Positions 7,392-17,069 of a stretch of 32,143 nucleotides of DNA are shown here, piece by piece. Numbering within the stretch: position 1 is the first letter of the stretch; each line of letters starts with the position of its first letter. A program made the position numbers and the translations under genes. A model generated the notes under the pieces. That model did not search any database. It saw only the letters and a list, made by a program, of their open reading frames with translations, and had not been told where the DNA came from. The stretch is from an uncultured Eubacterium sp. (GTDB lineage Bacteria; Bacillota_A; Clostridia; Lachnospirales; Lachnospiraceae): the NCBI GenBank assembly GCA_910589045.1, contig CAJUSH010000021.1, positions 19,946 to 52,088 of the forward strand, read 5' to 3'.

Positions 7392-7907
7392 ATGGAAGAT
7401 TTATTGCAGGTCGGTGCAATTTTAGATACACATGGACTGCGGGGCGAGGTGAAGGTCTTTCCGACGACCGACGACGCACACCGCTATGATGATTTGCGGG
7501 AGGTGGAGCTGTGCACGAAAGACGGAAGCTACGTCCATCTGGAGGTGGAGCGTGTGCGCTACTCGAAAAATCTCGTCATTGTCAAGTTTAAAAATTATAA
7601 TCATATCAATGATATAGAGCAGTACAAAAAATGTAATCTCTACGTTACCCGGGAGCATGCGGTGAAGCTGGAAAAGGACGAGTATTTTGTGGCGGATCTC
7701 ATCGGGTTGACGGCAAAGAGCGATGAGGGTGAGCTGCTTGGACAGGTAACGGACGTACTTTCCACCGGGGCAAATGATGTATATGTGATCAGAAAGGAAG
7801 GGGGCGGTGAGCTGCTTGTCCCCGCCATTCACGAATGCGTGCGTGAGATCTGTATACAGGAGGGCCGCATGGTGCTGCATCTCCTGCCGGGGCTTGCGGA
7901 TTGCTGA
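7392..7907 (+). CDS. rimM: 16S rRNA processing protein RimM
   Basis: The 171-residue RimM is a 30S maturation factor that binds S19 and helps fold the 16S rRNA 3' domain. The N-terminal barrel has VGAILDTHGLRGEVKVFPTT, and the PRC-barrel half has EYFVADLIGLTAKSDEGELL followed by DVLSTGANDVYVIR and LLVPAIHECVREI. ATG 7392 (MEDLLQVG) is chosen over the in-frame ATG at 7365 because AAGGAAAT lies just upstream and the homologous core begins there. The gene follows the khpA terminator by about 125 bp and precedes trmD by 69 bp. The S16-RimM linkage fits their shared role in 30S assembly. Confidence 0.97.
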   Translation: MEDLLQVGAILDTHGLRGEVKVFPTTDDAHRYDDLREVELCTKDGSYVHLEVERVRYSKNLVIVKFKNYNHINDIEQYKKCNLYVTREHAVKLEKDEYFVADLIGLTAKSDEGELLGQVTDVLSTGANDVYVIRKEGGGELLVPAIHECVREICIQEGRMVLHLLPGLADC

Positions 7908-7976
7908 CAAATCGCCGGATCATTTGTGGGTTCGGGCATCCCCGGACAGGCACGGATTAGAAAAAAGGATCAAGCT

Positions 7977-8717
7977 ATGAATTTTTATATATTAACGTTG
8001 TTTCCGGATATGGTTTCCCAGGGCTTAAGCACGAGCATTATCGGGCGGGCCGCAGACAGGGGACTTTTGCACATCGAGTGTATCAATATCCGGGATTACA
8101 CAAAGGATAAGCATAAAAAGGTGGACGATTATCCTTACGGCGGCGGCGCGGGGATGCTGATGCAGGCCCAGCCGGTGTACGATGCATGGAAATCGGTGGC
8201 GGAGCGTCTCGGGAAGCGGCCGCGCACGGTCTATTTAACGCCCCAGGGGCGTACCTTTTGCCAGCAGCAGGCGAAGGAGCTGGCAGGGGAGGAGGAGCTG
8301 GTTCTGCTCTGCGGACATTACGAGGGAATTGACGAGCGGGTGCTTGAGGAGATCGTGACGGATTACGTGTCCATCGGGGATTATGTGCTCACCGGGGGCG
8401 AGCTTGCCGCCATGGTGGTGGCGGATGCCGTCAGTCGTATGGTGCCGGGTGTGCTGACGAACGACAGCTCGGGAATCCTGGAATCCTTTGAGGGCAATTT
8501 GCTGGAATATCCGCAGTATTCCCGGCCGGAGGAGTGGATGGGGAAAAAAGTGCCCGCGATCCTGCTCTCCGGCGACCATGCGAAGGTGGATGCGTGGCGG
8601 CGCGAGCAGTCTCTCATCCGTACCGCTGCGCGCCGGCCGGATTTGCTGGAAAAAGCACAGCTGAGCGAGAAGGAGCGGGCGCTGTGTGAGGAGATGCGGC
8701 GGGAGCATAAGCTGTGA
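7977..8717 (+). CDS. trmD: tRNA (guanine-37-N1)-methyltransferase TrmD
   Basis: TrmD transfers a methyl group from S-adenosylmethionine to N1 of G37 in tRNAs reading CNN codons, preventing +1 frameshifting. The 246-residue SPOUT protein begins MNFYILTLFPDMV. It shows the trefoil-knot AdoMet site (CGHYEGIDERV, then YVSIGDYVLTGGELAAM) and the PGVLTNDSS loop. The C-terminal tRNA-binding part carries YSRPEEWMGKKVPAILLSGD. ATG 7977 has AAGGAT upstream. In most Firmicutes rplS (L19) follows; here the next gene is on the opposite strand, ending 5 bp away with no terminator between. Confidence 0.97.
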   Translation: MNFYILTLFPDMVSQGLSTSIIGRAADRGLLHIECINIRDYTKDKHKKVDDYPYGGGAGMLMQAQPVYDAWKSVAERLGKRPRTVYLTPQGRTFCQQQAKELAGEEELVLLCGHYEGIDERVLEEIVTDYVSIGDYVLTGGELAAMVVADAVSRMVPGVLTNDSSGILESFEGNLLEYPQYSRPEEWMGKKVPAILLSGDHAKVDAWRREQSLIRTAARRPDLLEKAQLSEKERALCEEMRREHKL

Positions 8718-8722
8718 CTGCT

Positions 8723-9514
8723 TTAAAATTTCCGCCATACCACATCCCCGTTTGCGTATTCAAGTTTTTCCTCTGCCAGCAGCAGCTCGCCCGTCACGGC
8801 ATCAAAATCCACATGCGCAAAGTTCCCGTTTGGTGAGATGCCGATGACCTCGAAGAAGAGCCGCACGTCGTCGGGGGATACTGCGAGTGAGGCGTAGGAG
8901 AGTTTGAAGTTAAAGCCGGATACCCACTCGTCCCCGTTTGCGGGGTCGCCGCCTCTTAAGCCGAGCGCACGGGCTTTTTGGGCCGCCTGCTTTGCAGTGA
9001 GCGTCACATCGGACAGATCAAAGAGGCCGTTGTTGAGGTTTTCGTCAAAGTGCACGGCATTTACAATCTCACCGCCGCAGATGAGGACGCTGACGAAGTT
9101 TTTCTTTTCGTTTGCGAAATTGACATACCACCACTCACGTCTGCCGTCAGAACCGGAAGACATTTGGGGTGTCCGGTCGTTATCATAACTGTAGACATGT
9201 GTCAGATACAGTCCGTCGTAGTAACGGGATGCCGTCTTCTGTGCAAGGGCGACGGCATCCTCCAGGGACAGCTCGATCTTGTTGATGATCCCTCTGCCGG
9301 TGTGGAGCCCGCTTGTTTCTGAAGCTGCATCGGCAGCCTTCCCGGACAAAACCGCGGTCGTGCCGGAAACGGATGGCGAAAGCCCGCAGGGTGCTGCATG
9401 TACCGTCGCTGCGGGGCATGCTTTGACGGGAGAGGTTAGTACCGTAAGAGCGGATGCGACGAGTATGCAGGTGATGTATCCGCGCGCATGCAGTTGCTTT
9501 TTATTGTTTTTCAT
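8723..9514 (-). CDS. Secreted or membrane-anchored PepSY-like protein
   Basis: A 263-residue exported protein. A basic N-terminus and a hydrophobic stretch at about residues 13-30 (ITCILVASALTVLTS) form a signal peptide or anchor. The body has two repeats of a PepSY/YpeB-like pattern: LSLEDAVALAQKTASRYYDG, with WWYVNFANEKKNFVSVLICG, and later LTAKQAAQKARALGL with FEVIGISPNGNFAHVDFD and AVTGELLLAEEKL. PepSY domains occur in protease propeptides and in cell-wall lytic enzyme regulators such as YpeB. No catalytic domain is present. The assignment is by pattern only. The gene ends tail to tail with trmD. A TATAAT lies at 9564-9569 and AAAGGAA precedes the ATG. Its target is unknown. Confidence 0.65.
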   Translation of the reverse strand: MKNNKKQLHARGYITCILVASALTVLTSPVKACPAATVHAAPCGLSPSVSGTTAVLSGKAADAASETSGLHTGRGIINKIELSLEDAVALAQKTASRYYDGLYLTHVYSYDNDRTPQMSSGSDGRREWWYVNFANEKKNFVSVLICGGEIVNAVHFDENLNNGLFDLSDVTLTAKQAAQKARALGLRGGDPANGDEWVSGFNFKLSYASLAVSPDDVRLFFEVIGISPNGNFAHVDFDAVTGELLLAEEKLEYANGDVVWRKF

Positions 9515-9563
9515 AGTATGTATTTCCTTTCACAGAGTATGCTTTTTCGTTCTGTTAAGCTTT

Positions 9564-9569
9564 ATTATA
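9564..9569 (-). promoter_or_regulatory. Candidate -10 element for the PepSY-like gene
   Basis: On the minus strand a consensus TATAAT lies about 50 bp upstream of the start. No convincing -35 is present at 16-18 nt, so the promoter is only a candidate. Confidence 0.4.
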
Positions 9570-9630
9570 AGAGATTGAATCCGGAAAGAAAACAACTTTT
9601 TGTGAAATGGAACAAGGAAGGAGAGAAGCT

Positions 9631-9846
9631 ATGCTGACATTGTTATTTGTAATTTTAATGCTTGCCGTATTCGGGAAGCTGCTTGTATTTTCCCTGAAGG
9701 CGTCCTGGGGCATCGCGAAAATACTGCTCACGGTTGTTTTTCTGCCGGTGCTTCTGGTGGGGATGGCATTTGCGGGGCTGATGGTCGTTGTGCTTCCGGC
9801 GGTTCTGATCGTTGGTGCCGTTATGCTTTTAAAGGCAGTCGTGTAA
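9631..9846 (+). CDS. Small hydrophobic membrane protein, unknown function
   Basis: A 71-residue protein made almost entirely of hydrophobic residues. Two or three membrane segments are visible (LLFVILMLAVFGKLLVF, and ILLTVVFLPVLLVGMAF running into LMVVVLPAVLIVGAVML), joined by a short polar turn (SLKASWGIAK). ATG 9631 is selected because GGAGAG precedes it; an in-frame ATG at 9607 would add eight charged residues and has no clear ribosome binding site. It is divergent from the PepSY-like gene and 48 bp ahead of the beta-galactosidase, so it may share the latter's transcript. I do not recognise a family. Confidence 0.6.
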   Translation: MLTLLFVILMLAVFGKLLVFSLKASWGIAKILLTVVFLPVLLVGMAFAGLMVVVLPAVLIVGAVMLLKAVV

Positions 9847-9894
9847 TGGCACCGGAGCTGCTTTGCGTTTGTATGATGTTTTATGGAGGGAAAA

Positions 9895-11922
9895 ATGATT
9901 CCGTATGAGAAATTAGAAAAGGTTCCTTTTGGCGGGGATTATAATCCCGAGCAGTGGCCCAGGGAAATCTGGGCGGAGGATATGGAGCTGCTGCGGGCGG
10001 CGCATATCGATATCGTGACGCTGAACGTCTTTTCCTGGGCGGCGCTGCAGCCGGACGAGACGACCTACGATTTTTCAAGGCTGGATGAGATCATGGAGAT
10101 GGTCAGGGAAAACGGGATGAAGGTTTGCTTTGCCACGTCCACGGGCGCGCATCCCGCATGGATGGCGAAAAAATATCCGGATATTCTCCGGGTGGATTTC
10201 GAGGGGCGCAGGCGCAAGTTCGGCGGGCGGCACAATTCCTGCCCAAACAGTCCCACCTATCGGAAATATGCGGCGGCGCTGACCGAAAAGCTGGCAGAGC
10301 ACTATAAGGACTATGACAACATCGTCGCATGGCATATTTCCAACGAGTTTGGCGGCGAGTGCTACTGTGAGAACTGTGAAAAGGCGTTCCGGGTCTGGCT
10401 GCGGAAAAAGTACGGGACAGTGGAAGCAGTCAACCGCGCGTGGGATACCGCGTTTTGGGGACACACTTTTTATGAGTGGGACGAGATCGCGGCACCGGAT
10501 GTGCGCAGCGAGCATTTCGACGAGAACCGCACCCAGTTTCAGGGGATTTCCCTGGACTACCGCCGGTTTATGTCCGATTCCATCCTGGAGTGCTATGTGC
10601 GGGAGCAGGCCGCGGTGAAAAGCATTGTGCCGGATGCTTCGGTGACAACAAATCTGATGGGCTTCTACAAGCCCCTGGATTATTTTAAGTGGGCGAAGCA
10701 GATGGATTTTGTCTCGTGGGACAACTACCCGTCCAACGATATGAGCTACGCGCGTATCGCGATGGCCCACGACCTGATGCGCGGGATCGGCCGCGGCGCG
10801 CCCTTTGCCCTTATGGAGCAGACCCCCAGCGTGACGAACTGGCTTCCCTACAATTCCCTGAAGCGTCCGGGCGTCATGCGGCTGTGGAGCTATCAGGCTA
10901 TGGCGCACGGGGCGGATACGGTGATGTTTTTTCAGATGCGCAGGAGCATCGGGGCGTGTGAGAAATATCACGGGGCGGTCATTGACCATGCAGGCAGTAA
11001 GGAGGCCCGGGTGTACCGGGAGGTGGCGGCGCTTGGCGCGGAGCTGGAGACGCTTGGAAGCAGCACGCTCGGGATGCGCACAAGCTCCGATATCGCGCTT
11101 CTCATGGACTGGGACAACTGGTGGAGCATCGAGTACTCGGCGGGGCCGAGTGAGAATCTCCGCTATCTGAACGAGCTTGCCCGTTTTTATGAGGCGCTGC
11201 GCAATATGAATTATAATGTGGATATCGTAAGCCCCGGGACAGAGCTCGGCGACTATAAGCTGGTCATCGCGCCGGTGTATTATATGGTGAAGGGAAACGA
11301 CGATGAAATGGTTCGCTCGTTTGTGAAAAACGGCGGGACGTTTGTCACTACCTTTTTCAGCGGCATTGTGGAGGAGCACGACCTGGTGACGATCGGCGGC
11401 TATCCCGGAAAGCTGCGGGATATTCTGGGCATCTGGGTCGAGGAGGAGGACGCGCTTCCCGCGGGCATGGAAAATTCGTTTGTTTACCGGGGGCAGACGT
11501 ATCCCGCCACGCTTTTGTGCGGGCTTTTGCACCTGGAGGGTGCACAGCAGGTCGACGAGGGCGGCTACGGATGTGATTTTTATGCGGGGATGCCCGTTAT
11601 CACGAAAAACGACTTCGGGAAGGGCCGGGCATACTATCTCGCAACCGCCTCGAACGCACAATTTTATGAGACCTTTCTGTCGGATTTATGCGCACAGCAG
11701 GGCCTTGCGCCGGTGCTGGAAACGCCACGGGGCGTGGAGGTGACGAGCCGCGAAAACGAAAACGGACGTCTTATCTATGTCCTCAACCACAAGGACAGCG
11801 AAACAGCAATCAGTCTGCCGGAGGCGATGCGTGATCTGATTACCGGAGAGACCTTTGAACCGGGCGGGCATCTGTTAAAGTCCAGGGAGGTACGGATCTT
11901 TGCACCTGTCCATCGGGATTGA
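9895..11922 (+). CDS. Beta-galactosidase, glycoside hydrolase family 42
   Basis: A retaining glycosidase predicted to release terminal beta-galactose from small oligosaccharides. The 675 residues give normal GH42 length, with a TIM barrel, trimerisation domain and C-terminal beta domain. The N-terminus has FGGDYNPEQWP. The acid/base is E151 in HISNEFGG and the nucleophile is E308 in ALMEQTPS. C116 (NSCPNSP), C156, C158 and C161 (CYCENC) match the structural zinc site of the family. There is no signal peptide, so it is cytoplasmic and needs imported sugar. The start at 9895 follows GGAGGG at 9885-9890. No transporter or regulator is adjacent. Some GH42 enzymes act on arabinogalactan or plant oligosaccharides, so lactose need not be the substrate. 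Confidence 0.95.
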   Translation: MIPYEKLEKVPFGGDYNPEQWPREIWAEDMELLRAAHIDIVTLNVFSWAALQPDETTYDFSRLDEIMEMVRENGMKVCFATSTGAHPAWMAKKYPDILRVDFEGRRRKFGGRHNSCPNSPTYRKYAAALTEKLAEHYKDYDNIVAWHISNEFGGECYCENCEKAFRVWLRKKYGTVEAVNRAWDTAFWGHTFYEWDEIAAPDVRSEHFDENRTQFQGISLDYRRFMSDSILECYVREQAAVKSIVPDASVTTNLMGFYKPLDYFKWAKQMDFVSWDNYPSNDMSYARIAMAHDLMRGIGRGAPFALMEQTPSVTNWLPYNSLKRPGVMRLWSYQAMAHGADTVMFFQMRRSIGACEKYHGAVIDHAGSKEARVYREVAALGAELETLGSSTLGMRTSSDIALLMDWDNWWSIEYSAGPSENLRYLNELARFYEALRNMNYNVDIVSPGTELGDYKLVIAPVYYMVKGNDDEMVRSFVKNGGTFVTTFFSGIVEEHDLVTIGGYPGKLRDILGIWVEEEDALPAGMENSFVYRGQTYPATLLCGLLHLEGAQQVDEGGYGCDFYAGMPVITKNDFGKGRAYYLATASNAQFYETFLSDLCAQQGLAPVLETPRGVEVTSRENENGRLIYVLNHKDSETAISLPEAMRDLITGETFEPGGHLLKSREVRIFAPVHRD

Positions 11923-12129
11923 ATTTTATAAGGGCAGGAAAGGCAGGCGCTATGATTATGCAGACAAAACAACAGCTATTACTTTGACGGGACGAAGCTT
12001 ACAGGGATCGGTATGAACAGCTCATGAACCGAAAGGCCGGGGCGGCTGCTTACGCGAGGCTGGCTGCTCCGGAAATGAAAAATGGAATAAGAATGGCCTC
12101 CGGAGAGATACTGATTGAAAAGCGGATGA

Positions 12130-12170
12130 AGTCATATGCCCCGCTGCAGGCAGCGGGGCATATGACTTTG
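12130..12170. terminator. Perfect 18-bp inverted repeat between lacZ-like and DUF255 genes
   Basis: The left arm 12130-12147 (AGTCATATGCCCCGCTGC) and right arm 12150-12167 pair perfectly around AG. It is followed by only two further T residues (TTGCATT), a weak U-tract. It ends 28 bp before the DUF255 start and 208 bp after the GH42 stop. It may terminate GH42 transcription, or be a 5' leader structure or a dispersed palindrome. The rest of 11923-12129 has no supported gene. Confidence 0.5.
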
Positions 12171-12195
12171 CATTCGATCGCAGAGAGGAGCATAC

Positions 12196-14126
<1,931 letters not shown>

Positions 14127-14151
<25 letters not shown>

Positions 14152-15080
14152 TGTGCCGAACCCCCAGGGTCTGTCTTTTGCTTTTCCGCGCACACCTCCC
14201 GGGTCAGATATTGGTAGAAGGTGTTTGCGGCAAGGCTTTTTCCGCGCTCCTTGTCCGAGACGAGCTGAACCGAGCGCTTCGGCGATTCACAGTCCAGGCG
14301 TATGCGTACGAGGGTGCCCTCCTTTAGCAGCGGCGCCGCCAGCTTTTCGGGCACAAAGCCGATGCCGAGATTGTTTTCGATGAGGGGCAGCATGAGGTCG
14401 GAGGAGGTGACCTCCATGTCCGGCTCAAGGTCTATTTTGCGTTCGATAAAAAAGTTCTTGTAGAGCCGGTAGGTGGCGCTCTCTCTGCCGAGCCCGATCC
14501 AGGGATACTCCTTAAAAGCTGTCAGGGACAGCGGGGTTTTGCACAGGGACGCATACTGTGTCCCGCCCACGAGAATTTCCCGGAAATCCAGCGCGTTGAC
14601 GCAGGAATAGGTTTTCGGCACGTCAAAGGGCGTGGTGATCACCGCAAAATCAAGCCGGCCGCCGAGCAGGAGCTTTATGGTTTCCAGTGTCGTGTGGTTG
14701 TGGATTTTGATGCGGATTGCCGGGTAATTCTGCTTAAAATCGTGGAGCGTATCAAACAAAAACAGATGCAGTGCGGTATCGGTGGCGCCGATTTCAACGG
14801 TGCCGCCGCTTTTTGTGTCCTGGCGGCACAGCTCCTCCTGGGCATTTACGAGATGGCGGTATGCGATCTCGACGTGGGAGTAGAGCAGCTCGCCCGCCTC
14901 GGTCAGACTGACGCCCCGGGCCTCGCGGATCAACAGACGGCAGTTCAGCTGGGCTTCCAGAAGCTTTATGGCCCGGGTGACGTTTGGCTGGCTGCTTCCA
15001 AGCGCGTCGGCGGCTTTTGTGATATTTCCGTATTTCGCCACAAAATAAAAAATCTTGTAGTATTCAAAATTGATATCCAT
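14127..15080 (-). CDS. LysR-family transcriptional regulator
   Basis: A 317-residue LTTR. The N-terminal winged helix-turn-helix reads FYFVAKYGNITKAADALGSS then QPNVTRAIKLLEAQLNCRLL and GVSLTEAGELLYSHV. The effector-binding domain follows (VEIGATDTALHLFLF, then DFAVITTPFDVP and NNLGIGFVPEKLA). ATG 15080 (MDINFEYYK) is preferred because AAAGGA lies upstream. An in-frame ATG at 15122 is close to the predicted transcription start and would leave almost no leader. The gene is divergent from a MATE efflux gene across a 0.4-kb repeat-rich region, the standard arrangement for an LTTR controlling its neighbour. That link is inference. The last 25 bp overlap the DUF255 3' end. Confidence 0.92.
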
Positions 15081-15136
15081 ATCTTTTTTATATTCCTTTG
15101 ATATATTATATATATTTTTCATATCTCACAATCCGT

Positions 15137-15164
15137 ATTATAATACATTATCGGAAAAAAGCAA
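15137..15164 (-). promoter_or_regulatory. Candidate promoter for the LysR gene
   Basis: On the minus strand TTGCTT (15159-15164), 16 nt, then TATAAT (15137-15142). The -10 lies in the palindrome GTATTATAATAC, so a TATAAT also reads on the plus strand at 15139-15144. Confidence 0.45.
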
Positions 15165-15190
15165 ACGAGATATCGCAATTCAGCTGGTTT

Positions 15191-15505
15191 GTAAGGAAAG
15201 GGTGTTACTATTCACGGATCAGGAATGCGCATTTACTGCGCAGTCCGTGAGAACATGATTCAAATTCGGGGCGATTTTTGCGAAGCAAAACTTTCCATAT
15301 CGTCCCGAATCGTTACTATGAGCGGCTTACGAGCCGTGAATAGTAAGGAAAAGGTGTTACTTTTCACGGATCAGGAATGCGCATTTACTGCGCAGTCCGT
15401 GAGAATATGATTCAAATTCGGGGCGATTTTTGCGAAGCAAAACTTTTCATATCGCCCCGAATCGTTACTATGAGCGGCTTACGAGCCGTGAATAGTAAGG
15501 AAAGG
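15191..15505. repeat. Two tandem 152-bp palindromic (MITE-like) repeat units plus a partial third
   Basis: Unit 1 is 15191-15342, unit 2 is 15343-15494, and the first 11 bp (GTAAGGAAAGG) recur at 15495-15505, where they supply the MATE ribosome binding site. Each unit contains a 142-bp element (15205-15346 and 15357-15498) bounded by inverted ends TTACTATTCACGG and CCGTGAATAGTAA; unit 2 has one mismatch in the left end. Inside are nested inverted repeats: ATTCGGGGCGAT/ATCGCCCCGAAT around TTTTGCGAAGCAAAA, TGCGCA twice around TTTAC, and CGGCT/AGCCG. The copies differ at only a few positions. The region 15123-15515 holds no protein gene I can support. The unit could be a transposase-less miniature element. 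Confidence 0.85.
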
Positions 15506-15515
15506 ATAGGGTATT

Positions 15516-16859
15516 ATGAACAAGGATCTGACGGTGGGAACACCGAAGAAGGTATTGTGGGGCTTTTGCCTGCCGCTGTTTGGAAGCATTATTTTCCAGC
15601 AGATGTACAACATCGCGGATAGTCTGGTGGCGGGTAAATTTATCGGGGAAAACGCGCTGGCGGCGGTGGGGAACAGCTATGAGATGACGCTGATCTTTAT
15701 CGCATTTGCCTTCGGCTGCAATATGGGCTGTTCCGTGATCGTTTCACAGCTTTTCGGCGCAAAGGAGTACGGCAGGCTCAAAACCGCGGTGTCCACCGCC
15801 TGCATCTTCAGCGCTCTGCTCTGCGGCCTGCTCATGCTGGCAGGTATGTTCGGCTGCGGCAGGCTTCTGACGCTCATTCGGACACCTGCGGAGGTGTTTG
15901 CGGATTCCAGGCTTTATCTGGATATTTATATCTGGGGTCTGCCCTTTGTGTTTTTTTATAATCTAGCAACCGGAATTTTTTCTGCGCTGGGGGACTCGAA
16001 AACGCCCTTTTATTTTCTGGCAGTCTCATCCGTTTCAAACATTGCCGTGGACATTCTGTTCGTGAAGGCGTTCGGCATGGGTGTGGCGGGCGTTGCCTGG
16101 GCGACCTTTCTGTGCCAGGGCATCAGCTGTCTGCTGGCAGTTTTTACGGTTTGGGTCAGGCTGAAAAAAATCGGGGTGAAGGAGCCGCAGCCCCTGTTTG
16201 ACAAGGAGCTCCTGTGGAAAATTCTCATCATAGCGGTTCCAAGCATTTTACAGCAAAGCTTTATCTCGGTGGGGAATATTTTAATCCAGAGCGTCATCAA
16301 CGGCTTCGGAGCTTCTGTCATGGCGGGCTACTCCGCGGCAGTGAAGCTGAACAACATGGTCATTACCTCCTTTACGACCATCGGAAACGGTATTTCTAAT
16401 TTCTCGGCGCAGAACCTGGGGGCGCGCAAATACGGGCGTATACAGGAGGGCTTTCGGGCGGGAATGAAGATGGTGTGGTGCCTTTGCATCCCTTTTTGTG
16501 TGCTCTACATAGGATTTGGAAAATATCTGCTGCTTTTGTTTATGGAACAGGAATCCGGGGCGGCGCTTCTGACAGGGATGCAGTTTCTGCGGATTCTCTC
16601 GCCGTTTTACTTTGTCGTGTCGGCAAAGCTGGTGGCGGACGGCATTCTGCGGGGCGTGAGCGCCATGAGCCGGTTTATGGCGGCGACCTTTACGGATCTG
16701 GTTCTGCGGGTCGTTCTGGCGTTTGTGCTCTCGGCGTGGACAGGGGATGCAATCGGAATCTGGTGCGCATGGCCCATCGGCTGGACGATTGCGATGTGCC
16801 TTTCCGTTTTCTTTTACCGCGGCCGGTGCAAAATGTGGCGGATGACGGAGGAATCGTAG
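15516..16859 (+). CDS. MATE-family multidrug/cation efflux transporter
   Basis: A 447-residue integral membrane protein with about 12 helices in two MatE halves. The N-terminus shows the family pattern PLFGSIIFQQMYNIADSLVA followed by GKFIGENALAAVGNSYE. The second half begins near FDKELLWKILIIAVPSILQQ. Members exchange Na+ or H+ for drugs or organic cations; the substrate cannot be predicted here. ATG 15516 follows AAGGAAAGG, which is the third copy of the start of the adjacent 152-bp repeat. The gene is divergent from a LysR regulator. Only repeat-like DNA separates its stop from the GlnRS promoter. Confidence 0.93.
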   Translation: MNKDLTVGTPKKVLWGFCLPLFGSIIFQQMYNIADSLVAGKFIGENALAAVGNSYEMTLIFIAFAFGCNMGCSVIVSQLFGAKEYGRLKTAVSTACIFSALLCGLLMLAGMFGCGRLLTLIRTPAEVFADSRLYLDIYIWGLPFVFFYNLATGIFSALGDSKTPFYFLAVSSVSNIAVDILFVKAFGMGVAGVAWATFLCQGISCLLAVFTVWVRLKKIGVKEPQPLFDKELLWKILIIAVPSILQQSFISVGNILIQSVINGFGASVMAGYSAAVKLNNMVITSFTTIGNGISNFSAQNLGARKYGRIQEGFRAGMKMVWCLCIPFCVLYIGFGKYLLLLFMEQESGAALLTGMQFLRILSPFYFVVSAKLVADGILRGVSAMSRFMAATFTDLVLRVVLAFVLSAWTGDAIGIWCAWPIGWTIAMCLSVFFYRGRCKMWRMTEES

Positions 16860-16872
16860 GCAACTGCTTTGC

Positions 16873-16906
16873 CCGGACGCTGCATTTACTGCAAAGTCCG
16901 TAAGAG
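16873..16906. repeat. Degenerate relative of the 152-bp element's hairpin
   Basis: CCGGACGCTGCATTTACTGC, then AAAGTCCGTAAGAG, resembles the inner hairpin of the elements at 15191-15494 (CGGATCAGG, then GCGCATTTACTGCGCAGTCC and GTGAG). It shares ATTTACTGC and GTCCGT and can fold as GGAC/GTCC around a TGCA pair. It lies just after the MATE stop, so MATE is flanked on both sides by related palindromes. Confidence 0.5.
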
Positions 16907-16954
16907 CGCGTGCATTCTGTCAGGCACGAAGCCGGCTAAACCTTACTGTGACCC

Positions 16955-16970
16955 GGGTGTGAAAAGTGAC
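16955..16970 (+). repeat. GGTGTGAAAAGT intergenic motif, copy 1
   Basis: GGGTGTGAAAAGTGAC lies 40 bp upstream of the GlnRS promoter. Related copies lie at 25602-25618 (GGGGGTGAAAAGTAATA) and 27292-27307 (AGGTGTGAAAAGTAAC), all intergenic and in the same orientation. Confidence 0.5.
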
Positions 16971-17009
16971 TGAATAATTACAATCGCAGCGGTTTTTATG
17001 GAAAACCGA

Positions 17010-17038
17010 TTGACTCCATGGCCTTTTTTCGATAAACT
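17010..17038 (+). promoter_or_regulatory. Promoter for glnS
   Basis: TTGACT (17010-17015), a 17-nt spacer and TAAACT (17033-17038). A start near 17045 gives a leader of about 25 nt that carries GGAGGAG ahead of ATG 17070. The short leader leaves no room for a T-box. Confidence 0.65.
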
Positions 17039-17069
17039 AAAAAAAGGTTATCGAAGGAGGAGCAGGGTT

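Noticed and set aside
10075..11661. 528-codon open frame antisense to the GH42 gene
   Set aside because: It is a His/Arg/Pro-rich shadow composition, and the sense strand encodes a complete beta-galactosidase.
11923..12195. Gene fragment between GH42 and DUF255
   Set aside because: Short frames such as 12024-12218 have no family match that I recognise and run into the hairpin; there is no evidence of coding.
15225..15622. Short open frames (61-81 codons) within the 152-bp repeats
   Set aside because: They are generated twice by the tandem duplication, run through palindromes, and have no ribosome binding sites.
16861..17069. T-box riboswitch ahead of glnS
   Set aside because: No GGGTGGAACCGCG-type antiterminator is present, no terminator precedes the gene, and the predicted leader is only about 25 nt.
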